A stretch of DNA of 64,000 bases. Source: an uncultured Rhodopila sp. Lineage in GTDB: Bacteria > Pseudomonadota > Alphaproteobacteria > Acetobacterales > Acetobacteraceae. The stretch is taken from positions 1-64,000 of the forward strand of contig CAIZFE010000098.1 in the NCBI GenBank assembly GCA_903932145.1, given 5' to 3'. Positions 1 through 6,779 of this stretch are shown piece by piece (the stretch's first letter is position 1; the number at the start of each line of letters is the position of its first letter). Made by a program: the position numbers and the translations under genes. Under the pieces are notes generated by a model, which ran no database searches, had not been told where the DNA came from, and was given only the letters and a program-made list of their open reading frames with translations.

Positions 1-276
1 ATGGGAGGAGATCATGCACATGGGACGACCTAGTACAAGTCTCAAGAATGATATTACATGGCTACATTTTAGAATGGTTTCGGGCTGTGATTCGAGCCTT
101 TTCAGCGGCTTGATGTAAACGGGAGAGGGAAGCTCGGCCTAGGCAGGAAATGCGATAATATTCAAGGGCAATCGGAACGACCGGGAGACAAGACGCGATA
201 TTTTTTAAGAAATTTTTGCTATGAGAAGGTGCCGTATTACAGTAGTAACCAATGAGTGCGGGATGACTGGTGTTAG
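1..276. other. Left-edge stretch without a recognisable gene
   Basis: This stretch is AT-richer than most of the window. All three forward frames hit stops early (TAG near 31, TGA near 109, TAA near 116), so a gene entering from the left would end within the first ~120 bases. No tail is recognisable as a DNA methyltransferase, the expected partner of the restriction gene that follows. A TAG at 274-276 closes the frame of that gene, so its coding part cannot extend further left without a frameshift. Confidence 0.4.
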
Positions 277-1398
277 TTGCTGGTTGCGATAATATCAATC
301 GCTGAGGGCCTGGCAGCGATACGACAAGTGACACCGGAGCTCACGCCAGGTGTCGCTCGCAATATTGCAAAAGAGCTTCTGGGCCTTGTCACCGATATGG
401 TGGCCCTGAAGAACGATCTTAGCCCGAGCAAGAGACCCGAACAGGACCTTCTCGCGGAAATTTCCAAGCAGATGCTCGAGCTTCGCAAACTGGTGCCCGA
501 TTTGAAAAGGCATGCGGGGCGAAAGGTCTTCACCGGGTTGGAAGTCGTCATGGCGGAAGCAGAGGCAACTCGCGCGGCCCTCGATCCAATCAAAATGCCG
601 GCGGCGACGTTCGACCCCGGCGACCCCGACACGGCGGGGCGGTTGGTGTCGCTTGCGTTGATTTCCCAGCCCCACGCCCCTCTCGCGACTGTCGCCCGCA
701 CCTACGGGTCCGGCGTTTATGCAATTTATTATCGTGGGCCCCATCGCGCCTATGCGGGTATTTCAGGGACCGAGACGCCGATTTATGTCGGCAAGGCCGA
801 TCCCGCATCAAGTGCGGCGAAGACCGCCCGAGAACAAGGCCCACGCCTGTTCGGACGGCTTGCTGACCACCGGAAAATGATAAGGCTCGTTGAGCGCTAT
901 GCCATCGACAACGCGGTCGGGGAGGCGATTCACCTTGCCCACTTCACCTGTCGTAAGCTTGTCTGCGCGACAAACGCCCAACTCGTTGCCGAAAGACATC
1001 TCATCGACATATTCAAGCCCATTTGGAACCAGGAGACGAAGATTTGCTGGGGCATCAGCAAACATGGCGACACTGCTGAAATGCGGGGCAATACTCGGTC
1101 GCCATGGGATGTCATACATCCTGGCAGGCTGTTGTTTATGAGCGAAAAGCTAGCGAGCGGGACGACACCGGAGGAAATCGAGCGGAGCATTGCTTCGCAT
1201 CTTATCGCAAACCCGCCGTATCACGACCGAGCGGCCATCATCGAGCGCGTCATCGCCGCCTTTGCCCAGGAAGTCGTGACGACTTCGGCAGAGACGCAGG
1301 AACTTGAAGACGCGTTGATGAAAGACGACGGAACCGAAGTCGGCGATGAGGAAGGTGACGCGCCCGACGATGAAGCAACGGTGTCCAAACCGGATTGA
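277..1398 (+). CDS. Eco29kI-family GIY-YIG restriction endonuclease
   Basis: This is a probable type II restriction enzyme of the Eco29kI family, which uses a GIY-YIG nuclease fold; the prototype cuts CCGCGG. The two halves of the motif are visible as GVYAIYY (residues ~146-152) and PIYVGKA (~168-174), followed by the family-type segment around the conserved Arg, His and Glu positions and a late PIWN motif. At 373 residues it is much longer than the ~215-residue prototype. It has a helical N-terminal extension of ~130 residues and an acidic C-terminal tail of ~60. The only start near the in-frame stop at 274 is TTG 277, so the true start is uncertain and the N-terminus may be truncated. A Vsr gene follows directly, which fits a C5-methylation restriction-modification locus whose methylase is not visible here. 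Confidence 0.8.
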   Translation: MLVAIISIAEGLAAIRQVTPELTPGVARNIAKELLGLVTDMVALKNDLSPSKRPEQDLLAEISKQMLELRKLVPDLKRHAGRKVFTGLEVVMAEAEATRAALDPIKMPAATFDPGDPDTAGRLVSLALISQPHAPLATVARTYGSGVYAIYYRGPHRAYAGISGTETPIYVGKADPASSAAKTAREQGPRLFGRLADHRKMIRLVERYAIDNAVGEAIHLAHFTCRKLVCATNAQLVAERHLIDIFKPIWNQETKICWGISKHGDTAEMRGNTRSPWDVIHPGRLLFMSEKLASGTTPEEIERSIASHLIANPPYHDRAAIIERVIAAFAQEVVTTSAETQELEDALMKDDGTEVGDEEGDAPDDEATVSKPD

Positions 1399-1423
1399 GC
1401 CGTTGAAACGCGCCGGGGGTGCC

Positions 1424-1903
1424 GTGACGTTCGACCCGGCGCGTTCGGCCCAGATGGCGCTCATTCGGGGCAAGAACACGAAACCCGAATTGGTCGTTCG
1501 CCGTGCCCTCCACGCTGCGGGCCTACGATACCGCCTTCACGACGGGCGGCTACCCGGTAAACCGGACATCGTCTTCCGGAGCAGGCGTGTCGCGGTTGAG
1601 GTCCGCGGATGTTTCTGGCACCGGCACCCGGACCCGGACTGCAAGCTGGCGCGGATGCCTAAGAGCCGCCTCGACTTCTGGGCGACCAAGCTTGAAGGCA
1701 ACGCTGCCCGTGACCGGCGCCAGGAGGCTGAGCTGTTGGCTATGGGTTGGCGGCTCATCGTGTTGTGGGAATGTGAGATTAACGACCCGGCACGGATTAT
1801 TGCTGTTATTGGCGAGGTTAAGGCCTCACCAGTGAACCGGCCGGGCAGCGCTGGTCAGGAGCGCCGGCCAGTAAAGCCAATCGCCGCTAAGCCTTTATTG
1901 TGA
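1424..1903 (+). CDS. vsr: Very short patch repair endonuclease Vsr
   Basis: Vsr nicks 5' of the thymine in T:G mismatches formed by deamination of 5-methylcytosine, protecting sites methylated by an associated C5 methyltransferase. Family motifs are clear: GKNTKPEL near the N-terminus, the catalytic Asp in GKPDIV (~46-50), CFWHRH (~63-68) with the following HPDPDC zinc-ligand region, LDFWATK, and the terminal WECEI. GTG 1424 gives a 159-residue protein, 25 bases after the restriction gene. An ATG at 1346 in the same frame would overlap that gene by 53 bases and add non-family residues. The position directly after an Eco29kI-type nuclease suggests one operon. The C-terminal ~25 residues are Pro/Ala/Arg-rich and not part of the fold. 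Confidence 0.88.
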   Translation: MTFDPARSAQMALIRGKNTKPELVVRRALHAAGLRYRLHDGRLPGKPDIVFRSRRVAVEVRGCFWHRHPDPDCKLARMPKSRLDFWATKLEGNAARDRRQEAELLAMGWRLIVLWECEINDPARIIAVIGEVKASPVNRPGSAGQERRPVKPIAAKPLL

Positions 1904-1995
1904 ACCGAGTGAGGGCGGTCCACACGCCAAACTTATGATCACGTTCGACCTGGATCGCCTCTGTATAATCAGGGCGGGTGTACATTGTTGAGACG

Positions 1996-2823
1996 ATGAG
2001 CAAGGGCGCCAACCAACCCGCAGGGGCAAACCAGGCATGGGGAGCCGTGCTGGAATTGTTGTGCCGGTTGCAAACCGTGCTGCCGGACGCTGTTCCGGTA
2101 GGCGGACCGGCACCGGCGCGTCCCCACGCAGGGCAGCGGCATTCGTTCGACCACGATCATGTCCTACCCGATTTGCGCGATCGATTTGACACCGTCCGTG
2201 AACAGTTAAAATCAGTCGCCGGCTGGGAGACCGCCCGCGTCAGGCGGCCGGTTCTTGTCCTCGGGTCGCTGGATGGTGTCGAAACCGGGGTGCGCCAACT
2301 CCGTCGGACTCAACCGCTCGAAACCACGGTCATGCGCGTCGGCGAACACGACGCAACCCTGCCGACCCTGCCGGAGGTCCTGCGTATCAAGGCATTCCTC
2401 TGCCTGGACCAAAACGCCACGCGGGATTACCTCGATCTGGCGGCGTTGGCCGCTCATATGGGAATCGAGGCCGCCGGACAGGCCCTCTGGCGTATGGACG
2501 AACTGTATCAACAGAAGAACGGCGACACCTGGGCAGTGCGCACGCAATTGATCATGCAACTCGCCGCGCCACCGCCGTATGACCTGGATCGCGTCAACCT
2601 CGCCGAATACAAAGGCGTAAAACCGCCGTTCGACCAGTGGAGCCACGTGGTGTCCGTGTGCGGAGACCTGTCGGATTGGCTTCTGAACGCCTGCATGCAG
2701 GCGCTAGCGGCCGATGCGTCAGCGGCTTCCGAGCAGGCAAAAGCAAGGATCGACGCCTGGAGGGACCAAAAAGCCGCGGGCAACACACCGCCATTGGGCA
2801 AATTGCTGGGCCTAAAGCCATGA
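1996..2823 (+). CDS. AbiEii-like nucleotidyltransferase (toxin-type)
   Basis: This resembles the nucleotidyltransferase AbiEii/AbiGii family (type IV toxin-antitoxin or abortive infection toxins). Visible features are the VGG...GQRHSFDHDHV block (residues ~35-56), which matches the GG(T/S) plus HR.S.D.D signature of this fold, then LGSLDGVETGVRQL and the RIKAFLCL...NATRDYLDL segment typical of the family. The family usually has GGTA followed by AGH; here it reads GGPAPARPHAGQ, with Thr replaced by Pro and one extra residue, which may impair catalysis. ATG 1996 is preferred to GTG 1978 because the family begins close to this point. It overlaps the next small gene by four bases, so the two are probably co-translated. 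Confidence 0.7.
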   Translation: MSKGANQPAGANQAWGAVLELLCRLQTVLPDAVPVGGPAPARPHAGQRHSFDHDHVLPDLRDRFDTVREQLKSVAGWETARVRRPVLVLGSLDGVETGVRQLRRTQPLETTVMRVGEHDATLPTLPEVLRIKAFLCLDQNATRDYLDLAALAAHMGIEAAGQALWRMDELYQQKNGDTWAVRTQLIMQLAAPPPYDLDRVNLAEYKGVKPPFDQWSHVVSVCGDLSDWLLNACMQALAADASAASEQAKARIDAWRDQKAAGNTPPLGKLLGLKP

Positions 2824-3041
2824 AACACCGTCACCTGACGCATGAGGACTTCACGACCGCCGCCATCGAGGACATCCTGGCGAGAGGCCGCATGCCCGAC
2901 TGGGTGCCGTTGATCACCGCGATCCGCAACGATCCCTATGGGGAGGTCGCTGAGAAGACGCAAATGTTGTGCGAGATGCCGCTATATGGCGCTCTGGTTT
3001 TTCGCCGGGTGATCGCGGCGGCGCGGGCCGCCCGCACATAA
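2820..3041 (+). CDS. Small partner protein of the AbiEii-like gene
   Basis: A 73-residue protein whose ATG overlaps the stop of the nucleotidyltransferase gene (ATGA arrangement), implying translational coupling. It begins MKHRHLTHEDFTTAAIED and contains the segment MPDWVPLITAIRNDPYG, then a helical, Ala/Arg-rich end. I do not recognise a named domain. Tight coupling to a toxin-like nucleotidyltransferase makes an accessory or antitoxin role possible, but in typical AbiE pairs the antitoxin is a larger winged-helix protein encoded upstream, which is absent here. Confidence 0.6.
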   Translation: MKHRHLTHEDFTTAAIEDILARGRMPDWVPLITAIRNDPYGEVAEKTQMLCEMPLYGALVFRRVIAAARAART

Positions 3042-3209
3042 ATCCGGACAGCACGATCACCTTTCCCTGTGCGATGACTGATCCCTGATTCGGCCAGTAT
3101 GTCCGGAATCTGACGTCTGCTATACTCAACAAATGAAAGACAATCCGAAAACTTTGGACCACAGGGTTCGGACACGGCATCCACGTCGGAGCAGAGCCCC
3201 TATGTGGTG

Positions 3210-3434
3210 ATGGAACTATTGCCTCCAGAAAGACAAGAATGGCTCAGGCAGCAGAGCTTGCGCATTGCCGACTTCTATCGGCGGCTGGCGGCCGCAGAAA
3301 CCAGCCCGCCATCAACCTTTCCTGACGAGAAGGCACCGAACGCTGAAACCCGTGGCGCTATGGAGGAACTCGACCAAGGAAAGGGACAGCGATCCCCCGA
3401 CCCCGCCGCCCTGTTCAGGGCGCTCGGTATTTAG
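3210..3434 (+). CDS. Hypothetical small protein
   Basis: A 74-residue protein starting MELLPPERQEWLRQQSLR, mostly helical and charged, with a Pro-rich linker and an end reading DPAALFRALGI. The order of segments (helix, linker, ETRGAMEELDQGKG, short Phe/Leu end) recalls C-terminal halves of RelB/ParD-like antitoxins, but no DNA-binding part is visible, so no function is assigned. ATG 3210 is used; a GTG two codons earlier is equally possible. A possible -10 (TATACT) lies near 3121. It converges with the hicB gene on the other strand, with ten bases between the stops. Confidence 0.4.
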   Translation: MELLPPERQEWLRQQSLRIADFYRRLAAAETSPPSTFPDEKAPNAETRGAMEELDQGKGQRSPDPAALFRALGI

Positions 3435-3444
3435 CGTCTCGCGC

Positions 3445-3849
3445 CTAAGCCACCTGCCGCCTGTGTTCCAACGTCACATGCGAAATGTATCCCGAACGGG
3501 TTTCACCTGCGGCCTGCGCCAAAGCATCCAGCCGCTTCAGCACTCGCCGAGGCAGCGTGATGTTGACCCGCTCGGTTGTATCGTCCAGCAGAGCCGGGTC
3601 CAGCGCGACGACCCCAAACGTCCATCCAGCGTAATCCGGGTTGCGGCGAATGGCGTCCAGGCCGCTCGGCGCCGGGATCGCCTCGCCCGCATCAAGCGCG
3701 GCATCGACCCGGGCGGCGACGGCTTCCTCGGCGCCTTCCATGGCCTCATCCAGTGTATCCCCAGCCGAGAAACAGCCGGGTAGATCGGGGACAACGACAC
3801 CGAACGCCGTTGTCTCGGTGTCGGGTTCAATCGCGATGGGATAACGCAT
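3445..3849 (-). CDS. hicB: HicB-family antitoxin (solitary)
   Basis: Antitoxin of the HicAB type II system. The N-terminal half (MRYPIAIEPDTETTAFGVVV then DLPGCFSAGDTLDEAM) is the partially degraded RNase-H-like HicB fold that caps the toxin. The C-terminal ~45 residues, with VNITLPRRVLKRLDALA, form a ribbon-helix-helix DNA-binding domain. The start is ATG 3849, six bases after an AGGGAGA ribosome-binding site on the minus strand. A hicA gene would be expected immediately upstream or downstream; none is intact, so this is an orphan antitoxin or the survivor of a decayed pair. Confidence 0.8.
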   Translation of the reverse strand: MRYPIAIEPDTETTAFGVVVPDLPGCFSAGDTLDEAMEGAEEAVAARVDAALDAGEAIPAPSGLDAIRRNPDYAGWTFGVVALDPALLDDTTERVNITLPRRVLKRLDALAQAAGETRSGYISHVTLEHRRQVA

Positions 3850-4031
3850 ATCTTCTCCCTCAAGACCAGATTGCCTGCCAATTGCGGTGTCCGAACGGCT
3901 GCCGAGGTATTCTTGGGGGCGGCACACCGACCACGTCAAGCAACTACCACTGGTTATGCCCGGACGGATCAATCGGTCGGATTCCACATCGGTTACCATC
4001 GGCCCCAAGTTTCGACCGGACGGCCCAAACC

Positions 4032-4118
4032 CGTCATGCCAGGCGAAGGCCCTGCCATTCCACGCCTTTTCTGGCCCACAGCAAGACGTGGATGGCGGGC
4101 CTGCGCCCGCCATGACGG
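4032..4118. repeat. Intergenic inverted-repeat element
   Basis: The stretch is bounded by CCGTCATG (4032-4039) and its reverse complement CATGACGG (4111-4118), with an inner GCGGGC...GCCCGC pair near 4096-4112. It lies in the gap between hicB (minus) and the next forward gene. Inverted elements bounded by CGTCATG occur several times in this window, so it belongs to a dispersed palindromic family rather than being a dedicated terminator. Confidence 0.5.
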
Positions 4119-4150
4119 CGAGGAGATGACCGGGCGATCAGCAACAAAAC

Positions 4151-4179
4151 TTGACTTATTTCCTAAATCATCCTACCAT
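4151..4179 (+). promoter_or_regulatory. Sigma70-like promoter for a nearly leaderless transcript
   Basis: TTGACT (4151-4156), a 17-base spacer and TACCAT (4174-4179) are followed by ATG only six bases later (4186). The same arrangement, with similar flanking bases, recurs at 29446-29474 before another ATGGAA start. The distance implies transcription starting at or almost at the start codon. Confidence 0.55.
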
Positions 4180-4185
4180 AAAGGA

Positions 4186-5046
4186 ATGGAACCCTTCTCC
4201 CCGCCGCGTCCGGCCGTCGCCCTCGCCAGGCCGTTGTATTATCAGCTCATCCATACCCTGAACGACCTGTTGCCGCCGCCGCTGGCTGGCTCACCCGAAG
4301 CGCTCTGCGCCAGAAACCATGCCGCCATCGCCAGGGCAGCGGTGCTGCTGCCGGCCGATGGAACGGAGGTCGATCTCGCCGCCCGGTGCATCGCCGCCCG
4401 TGCCCAGGCCGAGGATGTGTTGCGACAACTGCGCCAGCACCCGGGCGACATCCGATTGGTCTTGCGGCTGAACGCGCAGTATGGATCGATGGTGCGGACG
4501 TCCCTTGCCGAACACGGACGCCTGATGCGGATGCAGGCGTTGCGCCAGAAGCGAGAGGCGATCGAGGGCGCGGCGACCGAGGATTCGTGGACTGCGCGTG
4601 TGGCCGAGCGGTCTATGCTGCTTGTGGCTGATCCGGATGCCGAACCGCTGGAGGCGTCGGGACCCGCAGCGGCACCGGTCGAGGTGACGCGTGTCGAGGA
4701 GCCGGGGGCTTGTGTGGACCAGAGGACTGAGAAAAATATCTCAGAAAATGAGACGAATTCTCATGACGCGGCTTTTGAGACGTGGTTGAGAGAGCAACCC
4801 TGGAACCGGGGGAAGAAAGGATCGGGTAAAGCGGGTCGGCGCATATCCTCTTCCGAGCGTGTCCCTAAGCATAGAACGCCTGCCGATGACGGTGTCCGAA
4901 CGGGGCGGCACAACGACCCCTTCACGACACGACAACCAGCTCGGCGAAATGAACCACAAAGCGTTTCGCCGTCGCCAACGCTTCGACCGCCTCCTCGGCC
5001 GACGTCACGGCATCCGGTCCAGTCAGATAATCGGCGACCGACTTGA
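4186..5046 (+). CDS. Hypothetical protein of a repeated lineage family
   Basis: A 286-residue protein. Residues ~1-150 are helical and Ala/Arg/Leu-rich (LYYQLIHTLNDLLPPPLAGS, then repeated helices to ALRQKREAIEG) and look like a folded domain. After residue ~185 the composition becomes polar, with NETNSHDAAFETWLREQP, then an Arg/Pro-rich low-complexity tail. The end of the coding sequence contains a copy of a dispersed repeat (4738-4812) found at four other places, and the promoter and first codons are duplicated near 29.45 kb. ATG 4186 is chosen because of the promoter and the AAAGGA just before it. No function is recognisable. The downstream half may be derived from repeat sequence rather than selected protein. 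Confidence 0.5.
   Translation: MEPFSPPRPAVALARPLYYQLIHTLNDLLPPPLAGSPEALCARNHAAIARAAVLLPADGTEVDLAARCIAARAQAEDVLRQLRQHPGDIRLVLRLNAQYGSMVRTSLAEHGRLMRMQALRQKREAIEGAATEDSWTARVAERSMLLVADPDAEPLEASGPAAAPVEVTRVEEPGACVDQRTEKNISENETNSHDAAFETWLREQPWNRGKKGSGKAGRRISSSERVPKHRTPADDGVRTGRHNDPFTTRQPARRNEPQSVSPSPTLRPPPRPTSRHPVQSDNRRPT
4738..4812 (+). repeat. Dispersed GAGACG repeat, copy 1
   Basis: The core is a TCTCA...TGAGA palindrome followed by AATTCTCATGACGCGGC and TTTTGAGACG, then a TGGAACCGGG extension. Further copies are at 29531-29607 and 29831-29880 (plus strand) and 61839-61892 and 63610-63662 (minus strand). In this copy the sequence is in frame with the host gene and encodes NSHDAAFETWL. Confidence 0.6.
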
Positions 5047-5471
5047 ATTCATAAGCCTGATACCAGCGGCCGGTTGTCATTGACGCACTGCCATTCCACG
5101 GCCGTCATGGCCCGGCTTGTCCGGGCCACCTGTCGCGGCACCGTCGAGTCACGGGTGGCCCGGACAAGCCTAGCCATGACGATGAGGGGCGAGAGTCGGC
5201 ATCAAGGGCGCTTGGTATGAGACAGAAACGGCCGCAATGCCTGATCGGTCCGCTCGTCCGCGCGGGCCAGCCGAAACAACTCCGTTTGAACGCCCTTGTG
5301 GGTCTTCGATGTCTTCCCGGTACGCTCAAATATATAAGCCTGAGCGACATGGAAGCACGCGAGGTAGGCCGCACGGGCAGCATCCTCATTGAGACCGGCC
5401 TCCAGCATGCGATCGGCGCGGCCCAACACGATGTGCGCCTGATCGACGAAAGTGGCGGATAGCGGCGTCAT
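4922..5471 (-). pseudogene. HEPN-domain gene split by an inverted-repeat insertion
   Basis: The 5' part (5471-5202) encodes 89 residues of a HEPN-domain protein: an N-terminal helix, AARAAYLACFHVAQAYIFER, then TGKTSKTHKGVQTELFRLA, and it breaks off after RPFLSHT. The rest of the same domain, AYEFKSVADYLTGPDAV to the end (VVHFAELVVVS), continues in an open frame at ~5065-4922. Between the halves lie ~135-150 bases containing a 27-bp inverted repeat with a GGCCCGG hairpin, and the first half now ends at an in-frame TGA. In MNT/HEPN toxin-antitoxin pairs the HEPN protein is the RNase toxin. Loss of the last two helices probably inactivates it. It overlaps the upstream MNT gene by four bases. Confidence 0.75.
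5104..5180. repeat. 27-bp inverted-repeat element inside the HEPN gene
   Basis: Arm 1 (5104-5130, GTCATGGCCCGGCTTGTC...) and arm 2 (5154-5180) are reverse complements over 27 bases with two mismatches, separated by 23 bases. Arm 1 also contains its own hairpin TGGCCCGG-CTTGT-CCGGGCCA. The sequence next to the arms, CCGCGACAGGTGGCCCGG, recurs at ~29.91 kb, showing this is a dispersed element of the genome. Confidence 0.75.
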
Positions 5472-5788
5472 ACGTCCAGACCGTCGCGCCTGATCTCATG
5501 CATCAGCGGCGTCTGGTCGCGATAAGCCCCAATCGGAAACGGTTTCGTGTCGAAGAACGCCCCGGTATCGTCCAGGAACCGAACCCGCAAATCGGCCAGC
5601 CGGCGGCGCTCCCTCGGTCGATCGGGGAGAGACTTCAGGAACACCGCCACGTCGAAGTCCGAATCGTCATGCGCCTCGCCGCACGCGCGGGAGCCGAACA
5701 GCACCACGCGGTCGATCTGCTCGCCATACATCTCAGCCAGCGCGGATCTGAATCGCTGCAGAATGGGATCGTCGCCGGGTTTCATCAT
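5468..5788 (-). CDS. MNT-type nucleotidyltransferase (MntA-like antitoxin)
   Basis: A minimal nucleotidyltransferase of 106 residues. The active-site pattern GSX10DXD is exact: Gly32-Ser33 and Asp44-x-Asp46 within VVLFGSRACGEAHDDSDFD. In MntA-HepT pairs the MNT protein adenylylates a Tyr of the HEPN RNase and so neutralises it. The start used is ATG 5788 (a second ATG follows at once); an ATG at 5833 would add 15 unconserved residues. The HEPN partner overlaps its 3' end by four bases but is interrupted, so this enzyme may have lost its target. Confidence 0.8.
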   Translation of the reverse strand: MMKPGDDPILQRFRSALAEMYGEQIDRVVLFGSRACGEAHDDSDFDVAVFLKSLPDRPRERRRLADLRVRFLDDTGAFFDTKPFPIGAYRDQTPLMHEIRRDGLDV

Positions 5789-5845
5789 CACCGAAGTACC
5801 TTGGCACCAGCCCAGGATACCACAAACGTCCAACCCATAACGACC

Positions 5846-6136
5846 CTACTTCCGTCCCCGCCCCAACCACGTCACCGCCACATCCGACAGCGGCTTGGCG
5901 CGACAGGCCAGGATCTTGCCGTCGGCAAGCTGGGCGACAGACAGCGCGTTATCGCTGTACGACATCATCGCAACCTCCCCCGCCGTCAGGTCGGAGATGC
6001 ACGCCGCGCAGTTTCCGGTCGCGCAGCCATATGGAAAATCCACCCCGGCCCCGACCGCCGCATGCAGGATCCGCTGATTCGCATCGCAATCGATAACCGC
6101 CCCGGTATTCGCGATCGTCACTTTGAACGCCGCCAT
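5846..6136 (-). CDS. 2Fe-2S ferredoxin
   Basis: A 96-residue plant-type [2Fe-2S] ferredoxin, an electron carrier in the cytoplasm. The cluster ligands are Cys38, Cys43, Cys46 (CATGNCAAC) and Cys78 (ILACRA), the spacing of this family. The start is ATG 6136, which shares its last base position with the stop of the upstream cupin gene, so the two are translationally coupled. The pairing with a thiol-dioxygenase-like cupin suggests it serves that enzyme or a linked oxygenase, though known thiol dioxygenases do not need a ferredoxin. No reductase gene is adjacent. Confidence 0.85.
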   Translation of the reverse strand: MAAFKVTIANTGAVIDCDANQRILHAAVGAGVDFPYGCATGNCAACISDLTAGEVAMMSYSDNALSVAQLADGKILACRAKPLSDVAVTWLGRGRK

Positions 6137-6714
6137 TACGCCGCCTCCGCCCGGCGGCTGGGCATCGCCCGCACGCTGGAAAATTCCGGATGGAACCATA
6201 CCACCGACGGAAACCGAGCCAACGCATAGCCGTACAGCGCCAGTTCGACGGACGGGACGTCGCTGACCACCATGGTCTCATGGATCGCATGATCCGCCAT
6301 CGCCATCCCGTGACCGGGTTCAACCATGACCTCACCGATCGGCTCGATCGTCGCATATCCGGCGCGCGAGCCGTCATCCGTGCGGCGATAAAACCGGTTC
6401 ACTTCCCGGCCGGAGATCGCGGCGTTCACGCACCAGATTCCGTGGTCGTGCGGCGCGGCTTCCTTGCCCGGCATGTTGATCGTCAGATACAGCCCCATGC
6501 CGTCGCCGTCCTCCAGCGCCAGGATGTGGTTGCGGCCCTGCGCGTTTGGCATCGCGAAATCGCTCAACGGGAACAGCGCTTCGCCACGATCGGCCAGCGC
6601 AACCAGCAGCGTCTTGATCTTCTCCAGGCCCGCTTCGCCGGTGCCGTCAGTATCGATGACCACGCGTGCCTGCTTCAGCAGCGCCGCACAGGCCTGTGTC
6701 CGTTCCTCGCTCAT
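6136..6714 (-). CDS. Cysteine dioxygenase-like cupin protein
   Basis: A 192-residue cupin resembling the cysteine dioxygenase / 3-mercaptopropionate dioxygenase superfamily, whose members add O2 to a thiol sulfur using mononuclear iron. The iron-binding pattern begins with PHDHGIWCVNAAISGREVNR (His89 and His91), and a third His comes from DHAIHET (~142-145). The start is ATG 6714, preceded by AGGGAGG at good spacing; longer frames on this strand read through unrelated sequence. It is coupled to the ferredoxin gene. Substrate cannot be read from the sequence; a general thiol dioxygenase is the best guess. Confidence 0.7.
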   Translation of the reverse strand: MSEERTQACAALLKQARVVIDTDGTGEAGLEKIKTLLVALADRGEALFPLSDFAMPNAQGRNHILALEDGDGMGLYLTINMPGKEAAPHDHGIWCVNAAISGREVNRFYRRTDDGSRAGYATIEPIGEVMVEPGHGMAMADHAIHETMVVSDVPSVELALYGYALARFPSVVWFHPEFSSVRAMPSRRAEAA

Positions 6715-6779
6715 GGTTTCAGCCTCCCTTGTCAAACCCGACATTGCGCGTTCCCGCCGCTGGGCGCTACTCCACCAGC

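Noticed and set aside
3850-4113. A hicA-like remnant upstream of hicB on the minus strand (IGRQSGLEGED just before hicB)
   Set aside because: Only the last ~10 residues resemble the end of HicA (RQAGL...); the rest of the frame shows no HicA fold or catalytic His, so the match could be chance.
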